Source: UBA6898 sp964463135 (GTDB taxonomy: Bacteria; Nitrospirota; Thermodesulfovibrionia; Thermodesulfovibrionales; UBA6898). Taken from it: 64,000 nucleotides of DNA. A model generated the notes under the pieces. That model made no database searches. It worked only from the letters and a program-made list of their open reading frames with translations, and was not told where the DNA came from. Below are positions 43,181 through 53,120 of this stretch, in pieces. The position numbers and the translations under genes are program-made. The DNA is taken from NCBI GenBank assembly GCA_964463135.1, contig CAYXBA010000004.1, positions 62,001-126,000 on the forward strand, read 5' to 3'. The first letter of the stretch is position 1. The number at the start of each line of letters is the position of its first letter.

Positions 43181-44608
43181 CTAAAAAGAAGAGATAGCCT
43201 GCCTGGCCAACATCATGAGTTTTGACGGCAGTATGCCGATAAGAAGCACGGCGGCCGCAGTTACAACAAGCACCAGTGATAATCCAGGGGAGGTGTTCAA
43301 CTGCACAATCTCTTTCGGCTCTTTCATGTACATGACCATAACGATCCTGAGATAAAAATATGCCGAGATGGCGCTGAACAGAACTGCCACGATAACAAGC
43401 CAGGTATATCCGGCACTGACCGCAGACATAAAGAGATAGAACTTGCCCATAAATCCTGCCATGGGCGGTATACCGGTAAGCGAGAACATGAATATAAGCA
43501 TGAGTGCGGCTGCAGTAGGATGGGTCTTGGCAAGACCCTCATAATCGGTGATCTCCTCCCCTTTGAACCCTTCGGTCCTGAGCATGATGATAACGGCAAA
43601 GGCTCCGATGTTCATGAATGCGTATATGAACATATAGTTCAGTACGCCCGCCATGCTGTCAGAAGTTCCTGCTATGATGCCGACAAGCATGTACCCGGCA
43701 TGAGCAATCGAGGAGTACGCCAGCATTCTCTTGATATTCGACTGTGAAAGGGCAACAATATTGCCGACAGCCATGGTGAGGATCGCTATCGGAATTATCA
43801 TTGCTGCCCAGTCCGTGCGAACAGAGCCAAAGGCGGTGAAGAAGACCCTGGCGAGCACAGCGAACCCTGCTGCCTTTGGCCCGACTGACATAAATGCCGT
43901 TATCGGCGTAGGGGCTCCCTCATATGCGTCAGGTGCCCACATATGGAACGGCACTGCAGCTATCTTGAAGGAAAAGGCTACGGCAAACAGGACCATCGAA
44001 AGCACCAGTACGGGATTTGCAGCAAGACCGTTCTTCACGATATATGCCGCAATATCCCTGAGGTTCGTCGTGCCGGTGAGCCCGTAGATCATTGACGTTC
44101 CATACAGCAGCATGGCTGATGCAAATGCGCCCAGGAGCAGATATTTTATGGCAGCTTCATTCGACTTGATATCATAGCGAATGAACCCGGCAAGGATATA
44201 GGTGCTCAGGGCCATAAGTTCAAGACCAAGATAGAGAACAATAATGTCTGCGGCAGATGCCATAAGCATCATGCCGAGTGTTGAAAAGAGAAGAAGACTG
44301 TAGTATTCGCCGAAGTTGATCTTCAGCGTCTCGAGGTATTTTGATGACATCAGGACCGTAAGGACAAGGTTGATGAGAAAGATCAGCTTGAAGAAGGTGC
44401 TGTACCCGTCGGAGATATACATGCCCCCGAAGGTCGTGCCCAGGGAACCCACAAGCGTAAAAGCGGCAACGCTCGCTCCGATGATCGTCAGAAATCCGAT
44501 CGTCTCCTTCCTCTTGATCACAAGCTCTGCCATGAGCATGACGATCGCCATAACCGTCATCACCAATTCAGGCATCACAGGCGTAAGGTCAGGCATTGTC
44601 AGGGGCAT
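43181..44608 (-). CDS. nuoN: NADH-quinone oxidoreductase subunit N
   Basis: The 475-residue antiporter-like membrane subunit of complex I has about 14 hydrophobic helices and the Mrp-antiporter-type sequences KIAAVPFHMWAPDAYEGAPTP and SNIKRMLAYSSIAHAGYMLVG. It is the last gene of the nuo operon. Start could be 44608 or a later Met (44596). Confidence 0.95.
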   Translation of the reverse strand: MPLTMPDLTPVMPELVMTVMAIVMLMAELVIKRKETIGFLTIIGASVAAFTLVGSLGTTFGGMYISDGYSTFFKLIFLINLVLTVLMSSKYLETLKINFGEYYSLLLFSTLGMMLMASAADIIVLYLGLELMALSTYILAGFIRYDIKSNEAAIKYLLLGAFASAMLLYGTSMIYGLTGTTNLRDIAAYIVKNGLAANPVLVLSMVLFAVAFSFKIAAVPFHMWAPDAYEGAPTPITAFMSVGPKAAGFAVLARVFFTAFGSVRTDWAAMIIPIAILTMAVGNIVALSQSNIKRMLAYSSIAHAGYMLVGIIAGTSDSMAGVLNYMFIYAFMNIGAFAVIIMLRTEGFKGEEITDYEGLAKTHPTAAALMLIFMFSLTGIPPMAGFMGKFYLFMSAVSAGYTWLVIVAVLFSAISAYFYLRIVMVMYMKEPKEIVQLNTSPGLSLVLVVTAAAVLLIGILPSKLMMLARQAISSF

Positions 44609-44627
44609 CTATAATAATCCTCCGGTC

Positions 44628-46166
44628 TTATTTCAAAATCTGCGTGATAACATTGGCTGCCACTGCCGGCGCGCTTCCGCCGTTCACCCTCTCAAGCAGG
44701 TGCTGAACAGACGGATGCATAAAACTCAGATAGGTGTTCGGATATATGCCGATCCAGAATATCAGGACGACCATCGGAAGAAGCGTCATCAGTTCTCTCG
44801 TCGTTATGTCCTGAAGTCCGGAAACTTTTTGATTCGTCTCCATAAAAAATACTCTCTGGTACAGCCAGAGCATGTACCCTGCACCGATGATGATACCTGA
44901 AGCAGAGAGCACCCCTGCCCACTGGCTTGCCTTAAATCCACCGAGGAGGATGAGGAACTCACCGACAAATCCGTTCGTTGCCGGCAGGCCTATGGACGCG
45001 AACGTAAAGACGATGAAGAGCGACGAGTATATCGGCATCACCGAGGCCACACCGCCATAATCGGCGATAACCCTCGTATGCGTCCTTTCGTAGATGATGC
45101 CCACGCTCAGGAACAGAGCGCCGGTAACAATGCCGTGGTTCAGCATCTGCAGGATTCCGCCCTCGACACCCTGTGTGTTCAGGGCAAAGATACCGAGCGT
45201 CACAAAACCCATATGGCTGACAGAACTGTATGCAATAAGCCTTTTCAGGTCGGTCTGTGCAAGGCAGATAATGCCTCCGTAGATAATGGCGATCACCGAT
45301 AGTGCGAGCATGATCGGAGCCATTTCCCGTGAAGCATCGGGGAGAAGCGGAAGCGAGAATCTGAGGAAACCATAGGCGCCCATCTTGATAAGCACAGCAG
45401 CAAGGATGACACTGCCGGCAGTCGGCGCCTCGGTATGCGCATCAGGCAGCCAGGTATGCACCGGGAACATCGGCACCTTCACCGCAAAGGCTGCAAAGAA
45501 AGCCCAGAAGAGCATCATCTGCATCTTATACGGATAAGCCTTTGTCATAAGGTCCAGGATATTAAAGGTTTTGCCCGCATAAAAATAGAGGACCATGATG
45601 CCGACAAGCATGAGTACGCTTCCGACAAGGGTGTACAGAAAGAACTTTATCGCTGCATATACCCTGTTCGGCCCGCCCCATACACCGATAAGCAGGTACA
45701 TCGGGATGAGCATAGCCTCCCAGAACAGATAGAAGAGCATGAAATCAAGGGAGCAGAAGACGCCGATCATCGCGCTTTCGAGTACCAGAAGACAGATGAA
45801 GAATTCCTTGGTCTTCATCTTCACCGATTCCCATGATATCAGCACGCTGAGGACCGTGACGAGCGTTGCCAGGAGAACGAAAAGCACGCTGATACCGTCA
45901 AGCCCAAGATGATAATCCATGTTCAGGTTCGGTATCCATGAGTACCATTCTTCAAACTGCATCTTATGCGTTGTTTTATCAAAATGGGTAAAGAGAAAGA
46001 TGGAGAGAAGGAACGTTGCAACACTGATGAGCAGGCTCACCATCTTGATCGCCTGTTCATTCGTCCGGTTGATGAACAGCAGAAAGGCTGCGCCGGCCAG
46101 AGGCCAGCAGATCAGCATGCTCAGTATCGGAAATCCCAGTGCGTTATTCATCGTCTGTTCCATCAT
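44628..46166 (-). CDS. nuoM: NADH-quinone oxidoreductase subunit M
   Basis: The 512-residue proton-pumping membrane subunit has KVPMFPVHTWLPDAHTEAPT and DLKRLIAYSSVSHMGFVTLG with conserved Lys and Glu (FWEAMLIPMYLLI). It starts one base before the nuoL stop boundary, so the genes are tightly linked. Confidence 0.96.
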   Translation of the reverse strand: MMEQTMNNALGFPILSMLICWPLAGAAFLLFINRTNEQAIKMVSLLISVATFLLSIFLFTHFDKTTHKMQFEEWYSWIPNLNMDYHLGLDGISVLFVLLATLVTVLSVLISWESVKMKTKEFFICLLVLESAMIGVFCSLDFMLFYLFWEAMLIPMYLLIGVWGGPNRVYAAIKFFLYTLVGSVLMLVGIMVLYFYAGKTFNILDLMTKAYPYKMQMMLFWAFFAAFAVKVPMFPVHTWLPDAHTEAPTAGSVILAAVLIKMGAYGFLRFSLPLLPDASREMAPIMLALSVIAIIYGGIICLAQTDLKRLIAYSSVSHMGFVTLGIFALNTQGVEGGILQMLNHGIVTGALFLSVGIIYERTHTRVIADYGGVASVMPIYSSLFIVFTFASIGLPATNGFVGEFLILLGGFKASQWAGVLSASGIIIGAGYMLWLYQRVFFMETNQKVSGLQDITTRELMTLLPMVVLIFWIGIYPNTYLSFMHPSVQHLLERVNGGSAPAVAANVITQILK

Positions 46167-48101
46167 CTACCTCAGGAGCATCATGGCAACGATCAGGAGA
46201 ATACCGGTCGCCATAATGGTCGCATAGTGCTGCATGATCCCTGTCTGAACTCTTCTCAGCCCGGAACTGAAGGCCGCTATCGCACTCGGCACGCCATTGA
46301 CAATTGCCTCGATGATCCGTGCGTCCGTGATCCCGATAAGAACGTTCCTGGCGATCCAGATAGTCGGTCTGATTATGATGAGGTCGTAGAGCTCATCAAC
46401 ATAATATTTATTAAAGAGGACCCGGTGAACTGCACTGAACTGCTGGCTTATCCGCCCAGGCAGTTCGGGTCTCAAGATGTACATGAAGTAAGCGAGGCCG
46501 ATGCCGCCGAGACCGACAGCGATCGAGATTGCCATCACCGCAATTTCCTCAGCGTGAGTGCCATGTCCCTCAGGATGGCCAAGCACGGGTTTCATGAATT
46601 CCGCAATGTAGTTATGCACGCCGATATTCTCACCGATGATCGCGGGGATCCCAACCCACCCTGCTGCAACAGCACCAACACAAAGGAGCATCAGCGGGAC
46701 AGTCATTGATTTGGGAGATTCGTGCAGATGATGTTCCTGCTCGTGGGTTCCCCTGAACTTTCCGTGGAACGTGAGGAAGATGAGGCGGAACGAATAAAAG
46801 GCAGTCAGGAACGCCACCAGTGTGCCGATCGCCCAGACAAACTTGCCGACCGGGCTTCCGCCCGAATATGCCATCCAGAGGATCTCGTCCTTGCTGAAAA
46901 ATCCGGCGAGACCCGGGATCCCCGAGATACTGAACGAGGCGATCAGCATGGTGATATAGGTGATCGGCATGTATTTTTTGAGGTTACCCATCTTCTGGAT
47001 ATTGAGCTCTCCACCCATGGCATGCATCACGCTTCCTGCACAGAGGAAAAGGAGCGCCTTGAAGAATGCATGGGTGTACAGATGGAATACGCCGGCAGTA
47101 TAGGCGCCGACCCCGCAGGCCAGGAACATGTATCCAAGCTGGCTCACCGTGGAATAGGCAATGATCCTTTTCAGATCATTCTGCACAAGCCCTATGGTTG
47201 CCGCAAAGAGCGAGGTTATCGCTCCGGTAAGGGCAACGACCATAAGCGCTGTCGGGGAAAGACTGAAAATTGGACTGCAGCGTGCAACCAGAAAGACGCC
47301 GGCAGTGACCATGGTTGCTGCATGAATAAGCGCGCTGACCGGTGTAGGGCCTTCCATGGCATCAGGCAGCCAGACATGGAGCGGCATCTGTGCCGATTTT
47401 CCGACCGAACCGCAGAAGAGCAGGAGCGCGATAAGGGTCATGAGATGCACGTCAAAGCCGAGGAAATTTACGTACATATCTTTAAAGTTGCCCACCTGAC
47501 TGAAGACCGGTTCATAATATACGTTTCCAAAGGTAATGAATATCATGAAGATACCAATACCGAACCCGAAGTCACCGAAACGGTTCACAATGAACGCCTT
47601 CTTGCCTGCATCAGAGGCTGACTTCTTATTGAAGTAATAGCCGATCAGGAAGTAGGAACAGAGGCCCACGCCTTCCCACCCGAAATAAAGCTGGAGGAAG
47701 TTGTTTGCCATGACGAGCATGAGCATCGAAAAGGTAAAAAGACTGAGATAGGAGAAGAAGCGGTAATAGCCCGGATCACCATGCATGTACCCGACCGAGT
47801 AAATATGGATCAGCAGGCTGCAGGTCGTGACCACGATAAGCATCACCACCGTAAGCTGGTCGATAAGGAACCCTACCGATACCTTGAACCCTCCTGAGAG
47901 TATCCAGGTGAATACGTCTTCATTGATCTTTGCGCCGGCAAGCACATCCGTGAGCGCCATCACCGCGACCACCCAGGACCCTGCCACGGCAGCGATAGAG
48001 ACCCAGTGAGCATTCTCCTTCAGTACTTTCCTGCCGAAAAGGATGTTGATCACAAAAGCGGCGAGCGGCAGGAACGGTATCAGTGCATAGCTGGTCATCA
48101 T
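46167..48101 (-). CDS. nuoL: NADH-quinone oxidoreductase subunit L
   Basis: The 644-residue distal proton-pumping subunit has SYFLIGYYF, SAQMPLHVWLPDAMEGPTPV, NDLKRIIAYSTVSQLGYMFLA and a long C-terminal amphipathic region ending near the last helix. Family-typical length. Confidence 0.96.
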   Translation of the reverse strand: MMTSYALIPFLPLAAFVINILFGRKVLKENAHWVSIAAVAGSWVVAVMALTDVLAGAKINEDVFTWILSGGFKVSVGFLIDQLTVVMLIVVTTCSLLIHIYSVGYMHGDPGYYRFFSYLSLFTFSMLMLVMANNFLQLYFGWEGVGLCSYFLIGYYFNKKSASDAGKKAFIVNRFGDFGFGIGIFMIFITFGNVYYEPVFSQVGNFKDMYVNFLGFDVHLMTLIALLLFCGSVGKSAQMPLHVWLPDAMEGPTPVSALIHAATMVTAGVFLVARCSPIFSLSPTALMVVALTGAITSLFAATIGLVQNDLKRIIAYSTVSQLGYMFLACGVGAYTAGVFHLYTHAFFKALLFLCAGSVMHAMGGELNIQKMGNLKKYMPITYITMLIASFSISGIPGLAGFFSKDEILWMAYSGGSPVGKFVWAIGTLVAFLTAFYSFRLIFLTFHGKFRGTHEQEHHLHESPKSMTVPLMLLCVGAVAAGWVGIPAIIGENIGVHNYIAEFMKPVLGHPEGHGTHAEEIAVMAISIAVGLGGIGLAYFMYILRPELPGRISQQFSAVHRVLFNKYYVDELYDLIIIRPTIWIARNVLIGITDARIIEAIVNGVPSAIAAFSSGLRRVQTGIMQHYATIMATGILLIVAMMLLR

Positions 48102-48102
48102 T

Positions 48103-48408
48103 CTATCCCTTCATCTCATTCATTTCATCAACATGTGCTGTCTGCTTGTTCCTGAACAAAGCAAGGATGATCGCAAGCCCTATTGCTGCCTCTGCTGCCG
48201 CAACCGTGATGATGAAAAATACAAGGATATGGCCGCGCATATCCTGCAGATAATGGCTGAACGACACCAGGCTGATATTCACGGCGTTCAGCATCAGCTC
48301 AACCGACATGAACATGATGATAACATTCTTCCGGGTGAGGAAGCCGAACATGCCGATCATGAAGACCGCAGCGCTCAGAATCAGATACCAGTTCAGGGGG
48401 ACCATCAT
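48103..48408 (-). CDS. nuoK: NADH-quinone oxidoreductase subunit K
   Basis: The 101-residue three-helix subunit has the conserved Glu residues of NuoK (MSVELMLNAVNISLVSFS, AAAEAAIGLAIILALFR) needed for proton pumping. It overlaps nuoJ by one base. Confidence 0.95.
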   Translation of the reverse strand: MMVPLNWYLILSAAVFMIGMFGFLTRKNVIIMFMSVELMLNAVNISLVSFSHYLQDMRGHILVFFIITVAAAEAAIGLAIILALFRNKQTAHVDEMNEMKG

Positions 48409-48920
48409 TAACTCCTCAGCTTCCGTTTTGCGAGGACTATCGCACCGACAACAGCCACAAGCAGGATCAGGGAAGCTATTTCAAACGGGAACAGATACTC
48501 GGTATACAGGAGCTTGCCCAGGGCCTTTGTGTGTGTCTCACTCCTGACAACGTCAATGGAATATTTGCCGATCGGTCCCTTGACATAGGAGCCAAGCGCA
48601 GTCACCACCGAGACAAAGAGCAGTCCAGAGACAAAAAGCGCGGCAGGCCAGGAACCGACAAATTGCTTGATCGCGATCTCTTCTTTCAGGTTGAGCAGCA
48701 GAACCACAAAAAGGAAGAGGACCAGGATCGCTCCTGCGTACACGATCACCTGGATCGCAGCAATGAACTCGGCATTCAGAAAGAGATAGAGTCCGGCAAT
48801 ATGGAAAAAAAGCAGCAGCATCCACATCACGCTATGCACCGGGTTCTTGCGTGTCACGACAAGCAGCGACAGCACGATGATCGTAAATGCATAATAGCCG
48901 AAGAAAAGTTGTTGCAGCAT
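48408..48920 (-). CDS. nuoJ: NADH-quinone oxidoreductase subunit J
   Basis: The 170-residue membrane subunit has about five helices and the AIQVIVYAGAILVLFLFVV stretch typical of NuoJ. It starts 2 bp after the nuoI stop. Confidence 0.95.
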   Translation of the reverse strand: MLQQLFFGYYAFTIIVLSLLVVTRKNPVHSVMWMLLLFFHIAGLYLFLNAEFIAAIQVIVYAGAILVLFLFVVLLLNLKEEIAIKQFVGSWPAALFVSGLLFVSVVTALGSYVKGPIGKYSIDVVRSETHTKALGKLLYTEYLFPFEIASLILLVAVVGAIVLAKRKLRS

Positions 48921-48922
48921 GC

Positions 48923-49480
48923 CTATCGTTTTTCCTTTCCCGGTATTTTACTGAACATTGCCTGATCAGGATTGCCCTTGAAATCCTCGGTCAGGGGCCT
49001 CCAGAATTTCTTAAAGTACTGCTTCCCTTTTTCACCTTCGAAATACTTGTCCCAGTTGCCGAGCAGACTCTCTTTGTTCATATAGAATGCATCTCTCGAA
49101 TAATTGGAATATTCATAGTGCTCGCTCAGGGTTATGGCGCCGAAGGGGCAGGCCTCAACGCAGAACCCGCAGAAGATACACCTGGCTACATCGACCTCAT
49201 ACCGGTCAACAACCTTGTTATGGTCTTCGCCCTCTGTCGTATAGATATGAATGCACTGGGAGGGGCAGTACGCTCCGCAGAGGCCGCAACCCACGCACTT
49301 CATTCTTCCGGTGTTGTCTTTTGCAAGTGCATGCAGACCGCGAAACCCCGGCTGCGCCGGCACCTTTACCAGTGGATACCGTCGTGTTACTGCCGGCTTG
49401 AAGAGTGTCCTGAACGTAAGGGCCATGCCCTTCAGGATCTCGGTGAAAAACATTATCTTTATCAATGAATTCTTCTTCAT
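48923..49480 (-). CDS. nuoI: NADH-quinone oxidoreductase subunit I
   Basis: From ATG 49480, forming TGATG with the nuoH stop, the product is 185 residues with two [4Fe-4S] motifs: CVGCGLCGAYCPSQC and CIFCGFCVEACPFGA. These hold clusters N6a and N6b that pass electrons to NuoB. All eight cysteines are encoded by ordinary Cys codons, unlike NuoB. A longer frame to 49555 is unlikely. Confidence 0.95.
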   Translation of the reverse strand: MKKNSLIKIMFFTEILKGMALTFRTLFKPAVTRRYPLVKVPAQPGFRGLHALAKDNTGRMKCVGCGLCGAYCPSQCIHIYTTEGEDHNKVVDRYEVDVARCIFCGFCVEACPFGAITLSEHYEYSNYSRDAFYMNKESLLGNWDKYFEGEKGKQYFKKFWRPLTEDFKGNPDQAMFSKIPGKEKR

Positions 49481-50535
49481 CAGAACCATCCCATGATCTT
49501 CAGCGTACCGGTAAATATAATATTCACCAGGGCAAGCGGGATCAGGACCTTCCATCCTATGTTCATAAGCTGATCATAGCGGTACCGGGGAAGCGTGGCC
49601 CTGATCCAGTAGAACATGAACATAAAGAAGTATACCTTGCCCAGGAAGACCACAACCCAGAAAATCGGTGGTATCTTGGACAGGAACGGCAGCAGATCCA
49701 TGATAAACCTGGGCAGGGTCCAGCCGCCGAGAAAACAGAGCGTGCCTATGGCAGACATAATGAGCATGCCGGTGTACTCGCCAAGGAAAAACATCGCAAA
49801 CCTGAATCCGCTGTATTCGGTAAAATATCCTGCTACCAGTTCGCTTTCCGCCTCAGGAAGGTCAAAAGGCAGCCTGTTGGTCTCAGCGAACATGGCTACA
49901 AAAAAAACAAAGAAACCAAGGACTTGGGGAATGGCATAAAATCCTGCCGGAGAGTTGTATTGCGCCTTCACGATCTCGGTAAGATTGAGGGAACCTGACA
50001 TGATCATGACGCCGACCAGGCTCAGGCCCATGGCGATCTCATAACTGATAACCTGCGATGCTGATCTCAGGCCGCCAAGAAACGAATACTTTGATCCTGA
50101 AGACCACCCGGACATAACAATGCCGTACGCGCCAAGGGACGACATGGCAAGGAGGAAAAGAATGCCGACATTGATGTCCGCCACGGCAAACCCGTCGAAA
50201 AAGGGCAGAACAGAAAGAGAGGTGAGCGCTGACACAAAAAAGATAACAGGAGCCAGATAGAATATCGGCTTGTCCGCAGTCGCCGGGATGATATCTTCCT
50301 TGAAAAAGAGCTTTACGCCGTCAGCAATGGGCTGCAGCAATCCGAACCAGCCCACCTCTCTGGGACCAAGCCTGAACTGCATAAAGCCAATGACTTTTCT
50401 CTCCCAATAGGTGGCATAGGCCACATGCAGAAGTGTAGCCCCGATAACAATGGCAACCTTGATCAGGATGATGACAATAGTGGTCAGCATCATGCCGAGA
50501 AACGGTACAAGGAACGGTTCAAGGAAGCTGTTCAT
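49480..50535 (-). CDS. nuoH: NADH-quinone oxidoreductase subunit H
   Basis: The 351-residue membrane subunit forms the quinone chamber with NuoB and NuoD. It has about eight helices, LHVAYATYWERKVIGFMQFRLGP, GSKYSFLGGLRSASQVISYE, and FAETNRLPFDLPEAESELVAG. It starts 3 bp before the nuoG stop codon boundary. Confidence 0.96.
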   Translation of the reverse strand: MNSFLEPFLVPFLGMMLTTIVIILIKVAIVIGATLLHVAYATYWERKVIGFMQFRLGPREVGWFGLLQPIADGVKLFFKEDIIPATADKPIFYLAPVIFFVSALTSLSVLPFFDGFAVADINVGILFLLAMSSLGAYGIVMSGWSSGSKYSFLGGLRSASQVISYEIAMGLSLVGVMIMSGSLNLTEIVKAQYNSPAGFYAIPQVLGFFVFFVAMFAETNRLPFDLPEAESELVAGYFTEYSGFRFAMFFLGEYTGMLIMSAIGTLCFLGGWTLPRFIMDLLPFLSKIPPIFWVVVFLGKVYFFMFMFYWIRATLPRYRYDQLMNIGWKVLIPLALVNIIFTGTLKIMGWF

Positions 50536-53120
50536 GCAGTCACCTTTTCTATGGTTATCTCTATGCTGTCCAGACAGGGGGCCTTGGTGACCGGATCAAG
50601 AATACAGTCGGTAAGCCTGAATGCACCTTTGCCTTCGAAATTGTTGCCGACCTTGACCGACGAACTGTCGCCACTCTTTTCAATGGCAACAAAGAGGGCG
50701 AGAGAACCTGTCTTTGTCTTGACCCGCACAACGTCTCCTTCAGTAAGTGAGAAGGCCTGCGCAGTCTCCGGGCTGACCCTTGCTACTGACTGAGGATAGA
50801 TATTTACCAGGGCAGGCGCTTTTGTGCTCATCGTGCCCGAATGGAAAAGCGGCTTCTCGATCTTCAGATAAAGGGCGCCTGCACTGGCTGCATGTGCGGC
50901 CTTGTCAACCTGTATCTCTTCCTTTGCATCACGCAGCGGCTCACCTTTATAGGGATAGATGTTGTCGCCATTCTCTATGTCCTCATACGTCAGGCCCCTA
51001 TGAAGGGGGGACACTTTTGCCGCCTCGTGGAAAATATCCTCTGCGCCCCGATAGTCCATGCTGTATCCCATATTCTTCGAGATCTCAGCTATGATCTTCC
51101 AGTCTTCCATGCCCTCTCTGTGAACAGCCTTTCTCACCCGCTGGATCCTGCGTTCCATGTTCGTAAAGGTGCCTTCCTTCTCTGCCCAGCTCAGCGCAGG
51201 CAGCACAACATCTGCAAGCTTTGCTGTCTCCGTGAGGAAGATGTCCTGCACAACCAGGAAGTCGAGCTTTTTGAATGCTGCTTCGACCCTGCCTGAGTTC
51301 GGGACATTGCAGAGGGGGGTTTCACCCATAACATAGAGGGCCTTGAGACTTCCCTGCTCAGCAGCATCAACCATCTCAAAGAGGTTGAGGCCAGGTTTCT
51401 CAGACAATTCAGTGTGCCAGACATTCTCACAGGTCTTTCTGAACTCGGGGTACGCAACAGGCCGGCAGCCGGGAAGCATATCCGGTGCGCAGCCCATATC
51501 AAGGGCACCCTGTTCGTTGGCCTTTTCCGAAAGGAGGTAAATCCTGCCGTTGGCAAGATAATTAATTGCCGAGAGCAGGAGCAGCTTATAGCTCCCCCCG
51601 GTCGTCTGGACAATATCCTTGCCGATAACAAGACTGAATGTTGCTGCAGCTGCAAGCAGGTCAACAAATGCTGCTAGCTGTGATTCTGTAACGCCGGTCT
51701 TTGCTGCGACCACATCAGCAGAGACCGCGATATCTTTTATCTTTTCTTCAAGGGCCGCATTCGATCCCGGCAGACCCTTCTTCTCCCTCAGCGCGGTCAC
51801 AATGCCTTCCAGGAGCGTTGCCTCTGTCTGCAGTGCCGGCAGGAGTTTGGTCGGATTGAAATGCCTGAGACCATCCATGCTTCCAACGGTCAGCACATTG
51901 CCGTTTCTTCTCGCACAAGCCCTGATCTGAAGACCAAGAATAGGATTTATGGTGGTCGGATCGCCGCCGATCACCAGGACCGTATCGGAGTTTGCAAGCC
52001 CTGAAATGATATTCGCTGTTGCACCCTGGCCGAAGATATTCTCAAGAAAGCTCTGGGCTCCGGCAAAACCCGTTCTTGCAGTTGTGTCTATATTGTTCGT
52101 GCCGACAGCGGCGCGCATGAACTTCTGGAACAGATAATTGTCCTCATTCGTGCACCGCGGAGACGCAACGCCTGCAATCGCCTGACTGCCGGACGCTGTC
52201 TTGATCTCGCTGAGCTTTTTTGCAACAAGGGTTATTGCTTCTTCCCAGGTCGCCTCAACAAGCTTCCCGTTCTTCTTGATAAGCGGCGTCGTAAGCCTGT
52301 CCTTGCTGCCGACAAACTCGTACCCGAACCTTCCCCGGGAGCAAAGCATGCCGTTGTTCACAGAGGAGCCGAGCTTTGGTATCACCCGCATGATGACGTC
52401 GTCGCGCACCTGCGCCACAACCGTACAGCCGACTCCGCAGTACGGACATATGGTTTCGTGCTTCTCCTTCACCTGCCAGGGCCGGTAACTGTGCCTGTGC
52501 AGTCTTGACATAATGGCGCCCACCGGACAGACCGATACACAGTTGCCGCAGTATTCACAGTCAAACTTGCCGCCGGAGAAGGGCTCGATATGGGAATGGC
52601 CGCCGCGATCAATGACCGCAATAGCCGAAGCTCCCTGCTTGCCCTCGCACATCCTCACGCAGCGCGTACACATGATGCAGCGCTCCATATTTCTTACGAT
52701 CGCAGAGTCTGCCAGACTCTCCTTGACCGTTCTCTTCTTCTCCCTGAACCTTCCCTTTGCAGGACCGTATTTTTCAACAAGGTCCTGAAGGTCGCACTCG
52801 CCTGCCTTGTCGCAGTATGGACAATCAAGCGGATGGTTGATCAGCAGGAATTCAAGTATGCCGCGCCGCACATCAGCGATCTGCTCTGTCTCGGTCCTGA
52901 CCACCATGCCGTCAGCAGCCATAAGCGTACACGCGGTCTGAAGCCTCGGCATCTTTTCAACCTCAACGAGACAGAGCCTGCAGCCGCCGTATTTCTCAAG
53001 CTGTTCGTGATAACAGAGAGTCGGTATTTTGATGCCTGCGGAGCGCGCAGCCTCAAGGACGGTTACCGCCTTTTCGAGCTGAATTTCCTTCCCGTTTATC
53101 GTTACTGTTATGATCTTCAT
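50532..53120 (-). CDS. nuoG: NADH-quinone oxidoreductase subunit G
   Basis: The 862-residue subunit starts at ATG 53120, overlapping the nuoF stop as ATGA. It has a [2Fe-2S] ferredoxin domain (CYHEQLEKYGGCRLC), the His/Cys cluster HPLDCPYCDKAGEC, two [4Fe-4S] motifs (CIMCTRCVRMCE and CEYCGNCVSVCP), and a molybdopterin-oxidoreductase-like region (ICPYCGVGC then LCSRGRFG). A long C-terminal domain follows. All cluster cysteines use ordinary codons. Confidence 0.95.
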   Translation of the reverse strand: MKIITVTINGKEIQLEKAVTVLEAARSAGIKIPTLCYHEQLEKYGGCRLCLVEVEKMPRLQTACTLMAADGMVVRTETEQIADVRRGILEFLLINHPLDCPYCDKAGECDLQDLVEKYGPAKGRFREKKRTVKESLADSAIVRNMERCIMCTRCVRMCEGKQGASAIAVIDRGGHSHIEPFSGGKFDCEYCGNCVSVCPVGAIMSRLHRHSYRPWQVKEKHETICPYCGVGCTVVAQVRDDVIMRVIPKLGSSVNNGMLCSRGRFGYEFVGSKDRLTTPLIKKNGKLVEATWEEAITLVAKKLSEIKTASGSQAIAGVASPRCTNEDNYLFQKFMRAAVGTNNIDTTARTGFAGAQSFLENIFGQGATANIISGLANSDTVLVIGGDPTTINPILGLQIRACARRNGNVLTVGSMDGLRHFNPTKLLPALQTEATLLEGIVTALREKKGLPGSNAALEEKIKDIAVSADVVAAKTGVTESQLAAFVDLLAAAATFSLVIGKDIVQTTGGSYKLLLLSAINYLANGRIYLLSEKANEQGALDMGCAPDMLPGCRPVAYPEFRKTCENVWHTELSEKPGLNLFEMVDAAEQGSLKALYVMGETPLCNVPNSGRVEAAFKKLDFLVVQDIFLTETAKLADVVLPALSWAEKEGTFTNMERRIQRVRKAVHREGMEDWKIIAEISKNMGYSMDYRGAEDIFHEAAKVSPLHRGLTYEDIENGDNIYPYKGEPLRDAKEEIQVDKAAHAASAGALYLKIEKPLFHSGTMSTKAPALVNIYPQSVARVSPETAQAFSLTEGDVVRVKTKTGSLALFVAIEKSGDSSSVKVGNNFEGKGAFRLTDCILDPVTKAPCLDSIEITIEKVTA